The notes below the pieces were generated by a model. That model saw only the letters and a list, made by a program, of their open reading frames with translations. It ran no database searches and was not told the origin of the DNA. The position numbers and the translations under genes are program-made. A DNA stretch of 53,999 nt from Rodentibacter mrazii (lineage in GTDB: Bacteria > Pseudomonadota > Gammaproteobacteria > Enterobacterales > Pasteurellaceae): assembly GCF_001998825.1 (NCBI RefSeq), contig NZ_MLHG01000028.1, positions 1 through 53,999 on the forward strand. The letters are read 5' to 3'. Numbering within the stretch: the first letter of the stretch is position 1; each line of letters begins with the position of its first letter. Of the stretch, positions 19,365 through 27,759 are shown in pieces.

Positions 19365-21449
19365 ATGAGTTATCAAGTTTTAGCCCGAAAATGGCGACCT
19401 CAAACCTTTGAGGAGGTAGTCGGGCAAGGGCATATTATTACCGCACTTTCTAATGGATTAAAAGAACAGCGGCTTCATCATGCATATCTGTTTTCGGGTA
19501 CGCGTGGTGTGGGAAAGACTTCTATTGCACGCCTTTTTGCCAAAGGTCTGAATTGCATTAGAAACGGTATTACGGATCATCCTTGTGGCGAATGTGAAAA
19601 TTGTCAAGCTATTGAACGGGGAACATTCATTGATCTGATTGAGATCGATGCGGCTTCACGGACAAAAGTAGAGGATACACGTGAATTACTTGATAACGTG
19701 CAATATAAACCGGTGATTGGGCGTTTTAAAGTGTATTTAATCGATGAAGTGCATATGCTGTCGCGCCATTCTTTTAATGCACTACTTAAAACGTTGGAAG
19801 AGCCGCCTGAGTATGTAAAATTTTTGCTGGCTACGACGGATCCGCAAAAACTCCCGGTAACGATTTTATCCCGCTGTATGCAATTTCATCTAAAAGCGTT
19901 AGATGAACAGCAAATTTCGCAACATCTTGCGAATGTTCTCACCCAAGAAAATATTCCTTTTGAACCCTTAGCTTTAGACAAGCTGGCGAAAGCTGCCCAG
20001 GGCGGAATTAGGGACAGTTTAAGCTTAACTGACCAAGCTATTGCAATGGGCGACCGCCACGTTACGGTGAACGTGGTGAATACAATGTTAGGCTTATTAG
20101 ATGATACTCAAGCTATTGATGTTATTTATGCTCTACATCAGGGGAACGGTGAACGTTTGATGAAAATTCTTCAAACTGTCTCTGAAAAAGCCGGTGATTG
20201 GGAGCAGTTATTGGCGGAAGTGGCGGAAAAACTTCACCAAATTGCATTAATGCAGCTATTGCCTCAAAATTCAGTGCATGAAAATGAGCATCTTGCTTTC
20301 CTTGCGAAACATATCTCACCGGAAGACGTACAGTTTTTCTATCAAGTGGTTGTTTCAGGCAGAAAAGAGCTGAATGCAGCACCAAATTATCGTGTAGGGG
20401 TAGAAATGACCCTATTGAGGGCATTGGCATTCCACCCAAAGTTTCTTACGGCAACATCTAAGGCAAGTTTGCCTGCCAATGTTACAGATTCTCCTGCGAA
20501 AGGTGTCGTTGAAAACGAAGGCAATTATATTAATATGCCGGTGTTGTCGCAAAATATTAAATCTAACTATAAGAAAACGAAGTCCGTTCAACCTATTTCT
20601 TCCCCTTCAACAAATAACGAAGTAAATTTCGCTGGGCTGGCAGCGTTAGAAGCACTAAAACAGCTTGATCAAATTGAAACCAGTGAACGACAAGTCCGGC
20701 AAAAAGAAGTGAATGATGCTGTGAATGAAGCAATACATCAGGTGCAAACACTTGATGCACAAAAAACACAGCGAAAAATGACCGCACTTCCTGTGCGTGA
20801 AATGACGCCTCCCAAGAAAGCCAAGCCGACAATTTCAAAAAATATGTCGGAAATGTCTAAAAATGTTCAAACTATCATGAACACAATGGAAGATAATTCT
20901 GACTTGGAACAGGAAGAACAGGATATTATTGGGGCAGGAAATTATCGTTGGGAATGGCGTAATCCGGAATTAGCAAAAGAAACGGCGACTGTTGCGCCTT
21001 CTGATATTAAGCAGGCTATCTTAAAAGATATTACGCCGGAGCTGAATTCACGTATCATTGAAATGACACAAGAACAGGATGAATGGGCTAACATTGTGGA
21101 AAGCTCTGGAGTGAGTGGTTTTTCAAAAGAATTGGCGCTAAATTGCTTTTTACTTGATAAATCTGAAAATAAAATTTGTCTGGGGCTTCATTCAAGCAAA
21201 GCGCATTTACGCCAAGAACGGAGTATTTATTTATTGGCTGAAGCATTCAGCCAATTTTATGACAAGTTACTAACCGTTGATATCCAATTAGATGATCGTG
21301 ATATAGCAACGCCAATGACTTATCGTAAAAGAATTTATCAAGGTTTGCGGGAGCAAGCTCGAGACGAGCTTCAACAGGATAAAAAACTCCTTCTTCTACA
21401 ACAGGAATTTGATGCTAAATTGGATATTGATAGTATTCGTCCTGTTTAG
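19365..21449 (+). CDS. dnaX: DNA polymerase III tau subunit (gamma possible by frameshift)
   Basis: A 694-residue clamp-loader ATPase. Walker A GTRGVGKTS is at about residue 45, a zinc cluster at about 64-79 (CIRN...CGECENC), Walker B YLIDEVHML at about 124 and sensor 1 LLATTDPQKLP at about 154. The AAA+ and collar domains end near residue 360. A long, poorly conserved linker (about 360-505) precedes tau-specific domains binding DnaB and the polymerase core. Longer than E. coli tau (643), chiefly in the linker. An A AAA AAT heptamer at 20837-20843 is a candidate frameshift site for making gamma. ybaB and recR do not follow. Confidence 0.95.
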   Translation: MSYQVLARKWRPQTFEEVVGQGHIITALSNGLKEQRLHHAYLFSGTRGVGKTSIARLFAKGLNCIRNGITDHPCGECENCQAIERGTFIDLIEIDAASRTKVEDTRELLDNVQYKPVIGRFKVYLIDEVHMLSRHSFNALLKTLEEPPEYVKFLLATTDPQKLPVTILSRCMQFHLKALDEQQISQHLANVLTQENIPFEPLALDKLAKAAQGGIRDSLSLTDQAIAMGDRHVTVNVVNTMLGLLDDTQAIDVIYALHQGNGERLMKILQTVSEKAGDWEQLLAEVAEKLHQIALMQLLPQNSVHENEHLAFLAKHISPEDVQFFYQVVVSGRKELNAAPNYRVGVEMTLLRALAFHPKFLTATSKASLPANVTDSPAKGVVENEGNYINMPVLSQNIKSNYKKTKSVQPISSPSTNNEVNFAGLAALEALKQLDQIETSERQVRQKEVNDAVNEAIHQVQTLDAQKTQRKMTALPVREMTPPKKAKPTISKNMSEMSKNVQTIMNTMEDNSDLEQEEQDIIGAGNYRWEWRNPELAKETATVAPSDIKQAILKDITPELNSRIIEMTQEQDEWANIVESSGVSGFSKELALNCFLLDKSENKICLGLHSSKAHLRQERSIYLLAEAFSQFYDKLLTVDIQLDDRDIATPMTYRKRIYQGLREQARDELQQDKKLLLLQQEFDAKLDIDSIRPV
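20837..20843 (+). promoter_or_regulatory. Candidate -1 ribosomal slippery heptamer in dnaX
   Basis: A AAA AAT in the correct register (codons 491-493 read TCA AAA AAT). A -1 slip reads TAT GTC GGA AAT GTC and then TAA, giving a product of about 498 residues ending in the linker, as gamma does. A short GTTCA / TGAAC hairpin lies downstream; no strong upstream Shine-Dalgarno stimulator is seen. Inference only. Confidence 0.3.
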
Positions 21450-21488
21450 ATTAGTTTTAAACGTAGTTGTAAAATGGAGAGAAAATAG

Positions 21489-21532
21489 ACCGCACTTTAT
21501 AAATGTTAGCGAATGAAAAGTGCGGTTTTTTT
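21489..21532 (+). terminator. Uptake-signal inverted pair terminator after dnaX
   Basis: ACCGCACTTT (21489-21498) and AAAGTGCGGT (21517-21526) form a 10-bp stem followed by seven T. Confidence 0.85.
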
Positions 21533-21647
21533 ATAGAGAAAATTTTTAAATTGGTTTTTTTGATTAATTTGATAGATTTTAATCGTTTAAACCTTTTGAT
21601 ATTATTCCACACGAAATCTACTTAAACTCAATCCAAAGGAGCATATT

Positions 21648-23168
21648 ATGACATCAAAATGTCCGTTTTCTCATTCAACGCCTTTAACAATGGGAAATGG
21701 CGCACCTGTTGCCGATAACCAAAACAGCTTAACAGCCGGTCCGCGCGGTCCATTGCTTGCGCAAGATTTATGGCTTAATGAAAAACTAGCGGATTTCGTC
21801 CGTGAAGTCATTCCTGAGCGTCGTATGCACGCAAAAGGTTCAGGTGCATTTGGTACTTTTACCGTAACACACGACATCACCAAATATACGCGTGCTAAAA
21901 TCTTTAGCGAAGTGGGTAAAAAAACTGAAATGTTCGCACGTTTCACTACCGTAGCAGGTGAACGTGGTGCGGCAGATGCAGAACGTGATATTCGTGGTTT
22001 TGCATTAAAATTCTACACCGAAGAAGGTAACTGGGATATGGTGGGTAACAATACACCGGTGTTCTTCTTACGTGACCCTCGCAAATTCCCGGATCTAAAC
22101 AAAGCAGTAAAACGCGATCCACGCACCAATATGCGTTCAGCGACCAATAACTGGGATTTCTGGACATTATTACCTGAAGCATTACACCAAGTGACCATCG
22201 TAATGAGTGATCGTGGTATTCCGGCAAGTTATCGTCATATGCACGGTTATGGTTCTCACACTTATAGTTTCTGGAATGAAGCGGGCGAACGTTTCTGGGT
22301 GAAATTCCATTTCCATACTCAACAAGGCATCAAAAATTTCACGAATGAGGAAGCGGCAGAGTTAATCGCAAATGATCGTGAAACTCATCAACGTGATTTA
22401 TATGAAGCCATTGAGTGTGGTGATTTCCCGAAATGGAAAATGTTTATCCAAGTGATGCCGGAAGCCGATGCAGAAAAAGTGCCTTACCATCCGTTTGATT
22501 TAACCAAAGTATGGCCGAAAAAAGACTATCCGTTAATTGAAGTGGGTGAGTTTGAACTTAACCGTAACCCTGAAAACTTCTTTGCTGATGTAGAGCAATC
22601 TGCTTTCGCACCAAGCAATTTAGTCCCAGGAATCGGTGCAAGCCCGGATAGAATGTTACAAGCTCGTTTATTCAACTATGCTGATGCACAACGTTACCGC
22701 TTAGGGGTGAATTATCGTCAAATTCCGGTAAACCGCCCTCGTTGCCCGGTTCATAGTAACCAACGTGATGGTCAAGGTCGTGTAGATGGTAATTATGGTA
22801 GCTTACCGCATTATGAGCCAAACAGCTTTAATCAATGGCAGCAACAACCGGACTTTGCTGAACCACCACTTCGCATTAATGGTGATGCAGCATTCTGGGA
22901 TTATCATCAAGATGATAACGATTACTTCAGCCAACCGCGCGCATTGTTTAACTTAATGAATGCAGAGCAAAAACAAGTGTTATTCAATAATACCGCAGCG
23001 GCAATGGGTGATGCACCTGATTTCATCAAATATCGTCATATCCGTAACTGTCACTGGTGTGATCCTGCATACGGTGAAGGAGTGGCAAAAGCATTAGGTT
23101 TAACCGTAGAAGATGCATTGAAAGCTCGTGAAACCGATCCGGCTTTAGGTCAAGGCGGCTTATTATAA
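21648..23168 (+). CDS. katA: Catalase (monofunctional, haem)
   Basis: A 506-residue small-subunit catalase close to Haemophilus HktE. The distal His is in [13 protein letters not shown] (about residue 58) and the Asn site in [14 protein letters not shown] (about 130). The haem-ligand Tyr is in [14 protein letters not shown] (about 340). It converts hydrogen peroxide to water and oxygen in the cytoplasm. AAAGGAGC precedes the ATG. The AT-rich upstream region (21533-21647) contains GATTAA/TTAATC arms but no OxyR site I can defend. Ends at a strong terminator. Confidence 0.97.
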   Translation: MTSKCPFSHSTPLTMGNGAPVADNQNSLTAGPRGPLLAQDLWLNEKLADFVREVIPERRMHAKGSGAFGTFTVTHDITKYTRAKIFSEVGKKTEMFARFTTVAGERGAADAERDIRGFALKFYTEEGNWDMVGNNTPVFFLRDPRKFPDLNKAVKRDPRTNMRSATNNWDFWTLLPEALHQVTIVMSDRGIPASYRHMHGYGSHTYSFWNEAGERFWVKFHFHTQQGIKNFTNEEAAELIANDRETHQRDLYEAIECGDFPKWKMFIQVMPEADAEKVPYHPFDLTKVWPKKDYPLIEVGEFELNRNPENFFADVEQSAFAPSNLVPGIGASPDRMLQARLFNYADAQRYRLGVNYRQIPVNRPRCPVHSNQRDGQGRVDGNYGSLPHYEPNSFNQWQQQPDFAEPPLRINGDAAFWDYHQDDNDYFSQPRALFNLMNAEQKQVLFNNTAAAMGDAPDFIKYRHIRNCHWCDPAYGEGVAKALGLTVEDALKARETDPALGQGGLL

Positions 23169-23183
23169 TTCACTGAATAAGCA

Positions 23184-23219
23184 AAAAGGTTGATGTCAAA
23201 ATGGCATCAACCTTTTTTA
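23184..23219. terminator. Terminator between katA and the hypothetical gene
   Basis: Arms AAAAAGGTTGATG (23184-23196) and CATCAACCTTTTT (23206-23218). A and T runs on both sides suit both convergent genes. Confidence 0.9.
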
Positions 23220-23220
23220 T

Positions 23221-23874
23221 TTATTGCGCCGACAGCATTGGGTAGGCGTTGATAAAATCCGGTAATCGATAGGCTTTACTAAAAATTAAGGTGTAAGTAT
23301 TCCGATCATTATTGACGGCGATGGTGTCAGGAATTGATTCATCTAAACCAAATCGCCAAGGTTGATTGCCTATACGTGTAATCAAATATTCATTACTCAC
23401 CTCAAAAGGTCCTTCATAGGGTTTTCCAGCTATTGTTACGGTTTTATATTCAATGGGTAAACTCACGGAACCATAAACAGTTTTCCAAAAGAAATAAGGC
23501 GAGGCAGTTGGGTTTAAGATAGAGCGGTTTGTTCCTTCTTTCTGTGTTAATTCAATCACTTTACCATCACTCAATTCCAAGCGATGTTGTCCCGGTTCTA
23601 ACATGAGTTTTTGGGTTTGATGAGCGGCAAGGGTGATTTCTTTTTCATCTAATTTAAACGTCACGGCAGTGTCTGTTGGATTATCAGCATAAACAATATT
23701 TTTATCGTACCATGCAACAAGATCTTCCGCTTCAAACGGAAAATATTTTGCCACGAGCGAAACCACAAAATTTCGTTTGCCATCGTCAGTATTGTTATCG
23801 GTTGCAGAAGGTTGTACAGCGGCAATGCCGATTAAGGCAGCAATGATAATAAGTAGTGAAAGTAATTTTTTCAT
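23221..23874 (-). CDS. Hypothetical exported or membrane-anchored protein
   Basis: A 217-residue protein not recognised by me. The first 20 residues (MKKLLSLLIIIAALIGIAAV) are a signal peptide or anchor without a lipobox, so the remainder should be periplasmic. It is mostly polar and beta-rich, with no Cys, no repeat and no metal motif. GGAG precedes the ATG. It lies downstream of proA in the same direction, but a paired-uptake-signal terminator separates them, and it is convergent with katA. A YccT/DUF2057-type family was considered because of the exported, beta-rich character, but no defining motif is visible. Confidence 0.7.
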   Translation of the reverse strand: MKKLLSLLIIIAALIGIAAVQPSATDNNTDDGKRNFVVSLVAKYFPFEAEDLVAWYDKNIVYADNPTDTAVTFKLDEKEITLAAHQTQKLMLEPGQHRLELSDGKVIELTQKEGTNRSILNPTASPYFFWKTVYGSVSLPIEYKTVTIAGKPYEGPFEVSNEYLITRIGNQPWRFGLDESIPDTIAVNNDRNTYTLIFSKAYRLPDFINAYPMLSAQ

Positions 23875-23892
23875 AAAATTCTCCTAAAAATA

Positions 23893-23920
23893 ACCGCACT
23901 TTATTGATGAAAAGTGCGGT
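23893..23920 (-). terminator. Uptake-signal inverted pair terminator after proA
   Basis: ACCGCACTTT (23893-23902) and AAAGTGCGGT (23911-23920) with an 8-base loop. On the minus strand the T-run falls just beyond, before the ribosome site of the next gene. Confidence 0.8.
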
Positions 23921-23931
23921 AGAAATAATCG

Positions 23932-25185
23932 TTATTTTCTTGTGCTGTAGTTTCCTTCACACACCCATTTGTAAGTGGTAAGGGCTTCTAATCCCATAGG
24001 ACCACGAGCATGAAGTTTTTGGGTGCTGACGGCGACCTCTGCGCCTAAGCCAAATTGTCCGCCATCGGTGAAACGTGTGCTTGCGTTCACATAAACCGCT
24101 GCTGCATCCACTTGATTCACAAACTGGCGTGCTAGAGTTTGAGAGGCGGTTAAAATGCTTTCTGAATGCTGTGTGCCATATTCACGAATATGGGCAATTG
24201 CAGCCTGAATATCTTTCACGATCACGACATTTAAATCAAGCGATCCCCATTCTTCACGTAATTGTTGATCAGTCACTTCATCCACGCTTGCTCCGGCTTG
24301 TTTTAATATCTCAAGTGCGGTTGATTTTGCGTGATATTTTACCTTTTTCGCTGAAAGTTGAGCCACGAGTTTAGGTAAGAATTCAGTAGCAATAGACTCT
24401 TGAACAAGTAGGGTTTCTAGCGTATTACAGGTGCTTGGACGCTGAGTTTTCGCATTGTCGATAACTAAAACGGCTTGATTTTGATCCGCACTTTCTTCCA
24501 CAAAGGTATGACAAACACCGACACCGCCTATAATCACCGGAATCGTAGAATGTTGTTTACAAAGTTCGTGTAAGCCTGCACCACCACGAGGAATAATCAT
24601 ATCTACATAGCGATCCAGTTTTAATAATTGCATCACAAGATCCCGATTAGGATCAGTAATGGCTTGCACTGCGAATTTAGGCAATCCGGCTTGCTCAAGG
24701 GCATTTTGTAGTACTTCTACTAAGATATTATTAGAGAATTGGGTTTCTTTTCCCCCTCGCAAAATCACCGCATTGCCGGTTTTTAGACAAAGGCTTGCCA
24801 CATCGATAGTGACATTCGGGCGTGCTTCATAAATCGTACCGATCACCCCAATGGGTGTGCGGATACGTTCAATTTTTAAACCGCTATCCAGTGTTCCCCC
24901 ATCAATGACTTTACCTACCGGATCGGCAAGGGAAATTACATGGCGGACATCATTGGCAATGCCTTGTAAACGCTCAGGGGTGAGCAAAAGGCGATCAATC
25001 AAGGCTTCTGACAGCCCGTTTTGTTTTGCCAGTTCAATATCTTTGGCATTCTCGGCTAAAATGCGATCTGTTTGTTGTTCCAACTGCTTAGCAATAATAG
25101 TTAAAGCACGATTTTTTTCCACAGTACTTAATTGTGCCAACACAAAAGCTGCCGCTTTGGCTTGTTTTCCCATTTGTTCTAACAT
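23932..25185 (-). CDS. proA: Gamma-glutamyl phosphate reductase
   Basis: A 417-residue enzyme, the same length as E. coli ProA. It reduces gamma-glutamyl phosphate to glutamate semialdehyde with NADPH in proline synthesis. Conserved features: [37 protein letters not shown] (cofactor and substrate loop, about residues 110-146), the catalytic Cys in [14 protein letters not shown] (about 255) and the terminal signature [14 protein letters not shown]. proB, its usual partner, is not in the window. The frame starts at an ATG near the shared promoter region with ytfJ. Confidence 0.96.
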   Translation of the reverse strand: MLEQMGKQAKAAAFVLAQLSTVEKNRALTIIAKQLEQQTDRILAENAKDIELAKQNGLSEALIDRLLLTPERLQGIANDVRHVISLADPVGKVIDGGTLDSGLKIERIRTPIGVIGTIYEARPNVTIDVASLCLKTGNAVILRGGKETQFSNNILVEVLQNALEQAGLPKFAVQAITDPNRDLVMQLLKLDRYVDMIIPRGGAGLHELCKQHSTIPVIIGGVGVCHTFVEESADQNQAVLVIDNAKTQRPSTCNTLETLLVQESIATEFLPKLVAQLSAKKVKYHAKSTALEILKQAGASVDEVTDQQLREEWGSLDLNVVIVKDIQAAIAHIREYGTQHSESILTASQTLARQFVNQVDAAAVYVNASTRFTDGGQFGLGAEVAVSTQKLHARGPMGLEALTTYKWVCEGNYSTRK

Positions 25186-25279
25186 ACTATGTCTCTCTAA
25201 AGGTAAAATAATGATGCGTAGCTTATCTGAAAAATTAAGAAGATTAAATGCTTAATAGTAGGATTTGGAGAAAACTTAT

Positions 25280-25297
25280 ATTTCTAGAACTAGAAAT
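25280..25297. promoter_or_regulatory. 18-bp palindrome in the proA-ytfJ promoter region
   Basis: ATTTCTAG-AA-CTAGAAAT is a perfect inverted repeat about 55 bases before the ytfJ start and 95 bases before proA. Its size and symmetry suit a dimeric repressor; the cognate regulator is unknown. Confidence 0.45.
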
Positions 25298-25351
25298 AAT
25301 GAGGCATTCTCCAAAAGAGCGGTCGTTTTTTAAATGATTTTTAAAGGAATA

Positions 25352-25912
25352 CAAATGAAAAAACAAATTTTAATTTTTGTATTAGGCTCACTGATGCTAA
25401 GCCGTTTTGCGTTTGCACATAATTTACAACTTGAACAACCATTGCCGTCAGTAAAAGTTGTGGAATATGGTGAAATTATACTTGCAGGGAAAGAAGCTAA
25501 ATTCCAAACTTGGACATCTTCCTCATTAGTGGGGAAAGTGCGGGTTATTCATCATCTTGCAGGAAGAACGGCGGCAAAAGAAAAAAATCAAGGGATGATT
25601 GATGCCATTAAAGCAGCTCATTTTGCTCCAATCCACTACCAGACTACCACTATTATCAATGCTGATGATGCCATTGTCGGCACTGGTATGTTTGTGAAAA
25701 GCAGTGCGGAAAAAGGAAAAATAGAAAACCCACATAGCCAAGTAGTGCTGGATGATAAAAGTGCGGTGAAAAACGCTTGGCATTTGAATACCAAAGACAG
25801 CGCGATTATTGTGTTGGATAAAAAAGGCAAAGTGAAATTTGTGAAAGAAGGAAAATTGTCTCAGACAGATATTCAGGCAGTTATTTCTTTGATAACAGAA
25901 TTGACGAAGTAA
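25352..25912 (+). CDS. ytfJ: YtfJ-family periplasmic protein
   Basis: A 186-residue secreted protein with signal peptide MKKQILIFVLGSLMLSRFAFA. The mature part matches E. coli YtfJ: WTSSSLVGKVRVIHHLAGRTAAKEKN, TTTIINADDAIVGTGMFVKSS and AIIVLDKKGKVKFVKEG. The fold is thioredoxin-like, but the CxxC pair is missing, so it is not a classical thiol oxidoreductase; function unknown. I start at 25352 because AAAGGA sits nine bases before that ATG; an ATG six codons earlier lacks a site. Followed by a terminator, so probably monocistronic and separate from the sigma-factor cluster. Confidence 0.88.
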   Translation, partial: QMKKQILIFVLGSLMLSRFAFAHNLQLEQPLPSVKVVEYGEIILAGKEAKFQTWTSSSLVGKVRVIHHLAGRTAAKEKNQGMIDAIKAAHFAPIHYQTTTIINADDAIVGTGMFVKSSAEKGKIENPHSQVVLDDKSAVKNAWHLNTKDSAIIVLDKKGKVKFVKEGKLSQTDIQAVISLITELTK

Positions 25913-25919
25913 TATTCGT

Positions 25920-25946
25920 GCGGAAGCTTAAAACTTCCGCGTTTTT
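25920..25946. terminator. Terminator between ytfJ and the anti-sigma gene
   Basis: GCGGAAG (25920-25926) pairs with CTTCCGC (25934-25940) and is followed by GTTTTTATT; the tail overlaps the stop codon of the convergent anti-sigma gene. Confidence 0.8.
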
Positions 25947-26124
25947 ATTTTTTGGCGCTTTTTGCAAATTCTTTCATTAATTGACTTAGCTCGCTACAAT
26001 TTTGCTTAAAATTACGGCAATGAGGACAGGTCACTAAATGAAGACGTAAACCGACTTTTTCTTGTAAAGTTAATGGACGTTCATAGGAATCTGAAATGAT
26101 TCTTGTAGCTTGACGGCAACGCAT
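25945..26124 (-). CDS. Small zinc-finger anti-sigma factor (RseC2-like)
   Basis: A 59-residue protein read from an ATG with GGAG upstream. It carries the ZAS-type metal motif: HLVTCPHCRNF, i.e. H-x3-C-x2-C, preceded by another Cys and followed by a late Cys (QNCSEL). Anti-sigma factors of this class bind and silence an ECF sigma factor and release it when the cysteines are oxidised. It lies nine bases after the sigma gene, so they are co-transcribed and probably made in similar amounts. No membrane segment, so it should be cytoplasmic. Corresponds by position and size to the anti-sigma partner of RpoE2 in H. influenzae (from memory). Confidence 0.85.
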   Translation of the reverse strand: MRCRQATRIISDSYERPLTLQEKVGLRLHLVTCPHCRNFKQNCSELSQLMKEFAKSAKK

Positions 26125-26133
26125 AGAGGCTCC

Positions 26134-26682
26134 TTATAATTTCCGAGAAAGACAATGTTGCAGTTGTAAGCGTGCACGGTAAAGTGTGGTATGCAAATTA
26201 GATATGCTTAACTGCGTTTCATGACAAATTTCATCTGACGATAATTCTAAAAATTCACGCATCATAAAAATTCGTGCTTGTTGAGCCGGTAGACAAGTCA
26301 GGCAGGTTTCAAAAATTAGCCAAAATTCTTCAGAATAAACTTTTTCTTCATGTTCTTTTAAATTACTCGGTGTGCATGCCAAATTCCAGTGACCGGATTC
26401 ATCAAAAAACGTATTCGGCGAATCTTCCTCTTCTATTTCACTTTCTAAAACAAACCGTCCTTTTTGGCGCAAATAATCGATAATTTTATTTTTTAGAATG
26501 GCAAACATCCAGGTTTTAAATGCCGCCTTACGTTTAAAATGCTCGATATTTTTAAACGCACTTAAAAAGGATTCTTGCACAAGATCTTCTGCAAGCTCAT
26601 GGTTGTGTAATTGTAATTCGGCAAATTTCAGCATCTGCTGCCGAATATCATTCAATTCCTTTTCAGAAATTTGACTAGACAT
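26134..26682 (-). CDS. rpoE2: ECF RNA polymerase sigma factor (RpoE2-like)
   Basis: A 182-residue group-4 sigma factor. Region 2 covers about residues 10-85 and includes HNHELAEDLVQESFLSAFKNIEHFKRKAAFKTWMFAILKNKIIDYLR, with the -10 recognition helices. A linker (about 85-125) follows, then region 4 with LPAQQARIFMMREFLELSSDEICHETQLSISNLHTTLYRARLQLQ, a helix-turn-helix for the -35. I start at MSSQISEKEL because AAAGGAATAG precedes it; the frame stays open 31 codons upstream without coding character. Paired with the anti-sigma gene downstream. Likely recognises the TGTAAGAAA...CGTCTAA promoters found at the neighbouring msrAB and Met-rich genes. Confidence 0.93.
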   Translation of the reverse strand: MSSQISEKELNDIRQQMLKFAELQLHNHELAEDLVQESFLSAFKNIEHFKRKAAFKTWMFAILKNKIIDYLRQKGRFVLESEIEEEDSPNTFFDESGHWNLACTPSNLKEHEEKVYSEEFWLIFETCLTCLPAQQARIFMMREFLELSSDEICHETQLSISNLHTTLYRARLQLQHCLSRKL

Positions 26683-26703
26683 TGCTATTCCTTTAAAAAA
26701 TTT

Positions 26704-26732
26704 TGTAAGAAATGAAAAGTTTCTTCGTCTAA
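26704..26732 (+). promoter_or_regulatory. ECF-type promoter of the Met-rich peptide gene
   Basis: TGTAAGAAATGAAAA (26704-26718), 7 bases, CGTCTAA (26726-26732). Element and spacing are identical to those before msrAB at 29563-29591. CGTC-type -10 and GTAA-type -35 elements are typical of ECF sigma factors. Transcription would start near 26739, giving a leader of about 56 bases. Confidence 0.8.
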
Positions 26733-26738
26733 CATCAA

Positions 26739-26759
26739 TGAATGAATAAAGTTCATTCA
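26739..26759. repeat. 8-bp inverted repeat at the peptide transcription start
   Basis: TGAATGAA (26739-26746), loop TAAAG, TTCATTCA (26752-26759). It starts at the predicted first transcribed base of the peptide mRNA and lies in the divergent region in front of the sigma gene, so it may be a 5' mRNA hairpin or an operator. Confidence 0.5.
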
Positions 26760-26794
26760 AAAAATAATGTATCACTTATAGAAGGAAACTAAAA

Positions 26795-27043
26795 ATGAAA
26801 AATATCACATTAAAAAGTACAATCATCAGTATAGCGGTTGTATTAGGTGCAGCAAATGTTTATGCCTCATCAATGCACACCGACTGTTCAAAAGACAAAA
26901 TGGGTTGTGAAGAATCTATGCAAATGAAATCTGACAATATGATGAAAGATGACATGAAAATGAAATCCGATAGCATGATGAAGGACAACATGAAAATGAA
27001 ATCCGACAATATGATGAAGAACAACATGAAAAATAATATGTAG
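26795..27043 (+). CDS. Exported methionine-rich repeat peptide (MxKDx type)
   Basis: An 82-residue protein with a signal peptide cut after VYA (about residue 24). The mature part of about 58 residues contains 16 Met, many Lys and Asp, and two Cys (DCSKDKMGC). Residues 44-79 are three 12-residue repeats: MKSDNMMKDDMK, MKSDSMMKDNMK, MKSDNMMKNNMK. It resembles the pentapeptide MXKDX repeat family. Strong GAAGGA ribosome site. Divergent from the sigma gene and preceded by the same ECF promoter as msrAB, so it should be induced together with methionine sulfoxide reductase. I infer a sacrificial methionine pool for hypochlorite, like MrpX of Azospira; copper binding through Met motifs is the alternative. 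Confidence 0.85.
   Translation: MKNITLKSTIISIAVVLGAANVYASSMHTDCSKDKMGCEESMQMKSDNMMKDDMKMKSDSMMKDNMKMKSDNMMKNNMKNNM
26924..27031 (+). repeat. Three tandem 36-bp coding repeats
   Basis: Units 26924-26959, 26960-26995 and 26996-27031, each starting ATGAAATC and coding a 12-residue Met/Lys/Asp motif. Unit number could vary between strains by slippage. Confidence 0.9.
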
Positions 27044-27065
27044 TAAACAACTATTCTAGTTTAAT

Positions 27066-27087
27066 GGTGATCGCTTAGTCGATCACC
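27066..27087. terminator. Hairpin after the Met-rich gene
   Basis: GGTGATCG (27066-27073), loop CTTAGT, CGATCACC (27080-27087). A perfect 8-bp stem, but no T-run follows, so termination efficiency is uncertain. A second imperfect hairpin near 27138-27157 would serve the convergent tlpA-like gene. Confidence 0.5.
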
Positions 27088-27174
27088 TAAATCATTCATT
27101 AATCCTTTTGCAGATACCCATAGATCATTAAATAAGGAGAGATATTCAACTATCTCCCTCAACTTTTGGATGCA

Positions 27175-27645
27175 TTATTGCTCGGCAAATTGGCGAATTT
27201 TCTCTGTATTTAAATGTCCCGGTACGGTTTTTTTGACATTTAAATCAGCATCTAAAAATACATTAAAAGGATAACCACGAACACGTGCACGATCAATAAT
27301 TTCCCCTTTTTCATCCAGTAATACCGTAATATCTTTGTAGTCTAAACCTTTGTACCATTCAATGAAATCAGCCGTTGTTTTTTCACCTTTATGAGAAGGT
27401 GAAACGATGGTAATGATTTCAAACTTTTGATGTTGCTCGGCACTTAAATCATCAATTTCCGCCAAGCCTGCTAAACAGATGGGACACCATGATGCCCACA
27501 TTTTGATATACACCGGTTCGCCTTTGTATTGGTCAAGAGTAACAGGTTGATTGTTTAAATCCTTGAGGGGAATGTCTGCTAAGTTGGTTGTTGCGAAAGT
27601 CTGAAGGCTGAATGCCATTAATAAGATTGAGAGTAGTTTTTTCAT
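27175..27645 (-). CDS. TlpA/DsbE-like periplasmic thioredoxin
   Basis: A 156-residue secreted thiol-disulfide protein: signal peptide MKKLLSILLMAFSLQTFA, thioredoxin fold, active site WASWCPIC at about residue 50 and a cis-Pro region at RGYPFNVFLD. Last gene of msrAB-ccdA-tlpA. By position it should receive electrons from the CcdA-like membrane protein and reduce the oxidised MsrAB in the periplasm. In Neisseria the equivalent thioredoxin domain is fused to the N-terminus of MsrAB (PilB), which supports this role. Confidence 0.9.
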   Translation of the reverse strand: MKKLLSILLMAFSLQTFATTNLADIPLKDLNNQPVTLDQYKGEPVYIKMWASWCPICLAGLAEIDDLSAEQHQKFEIITIVSPSHKGEKTTADFIEWYKGLDYKDITVLLDEKGEIIDRARVRGYPFNVFLDADLNVKKTVPGHLNTEKIRQFAEQ

Positions 27646-27759
27646 TTGTTTTTCCTTTTTGTTTTGTCATACCAAGAGTTGGGTTTATTCAATTCAAGCC
27701 ACATTGGGGTTTTTTTAAACTTATGATATGGCTTGGTTTAAGAACCTGCATAGCAAATG

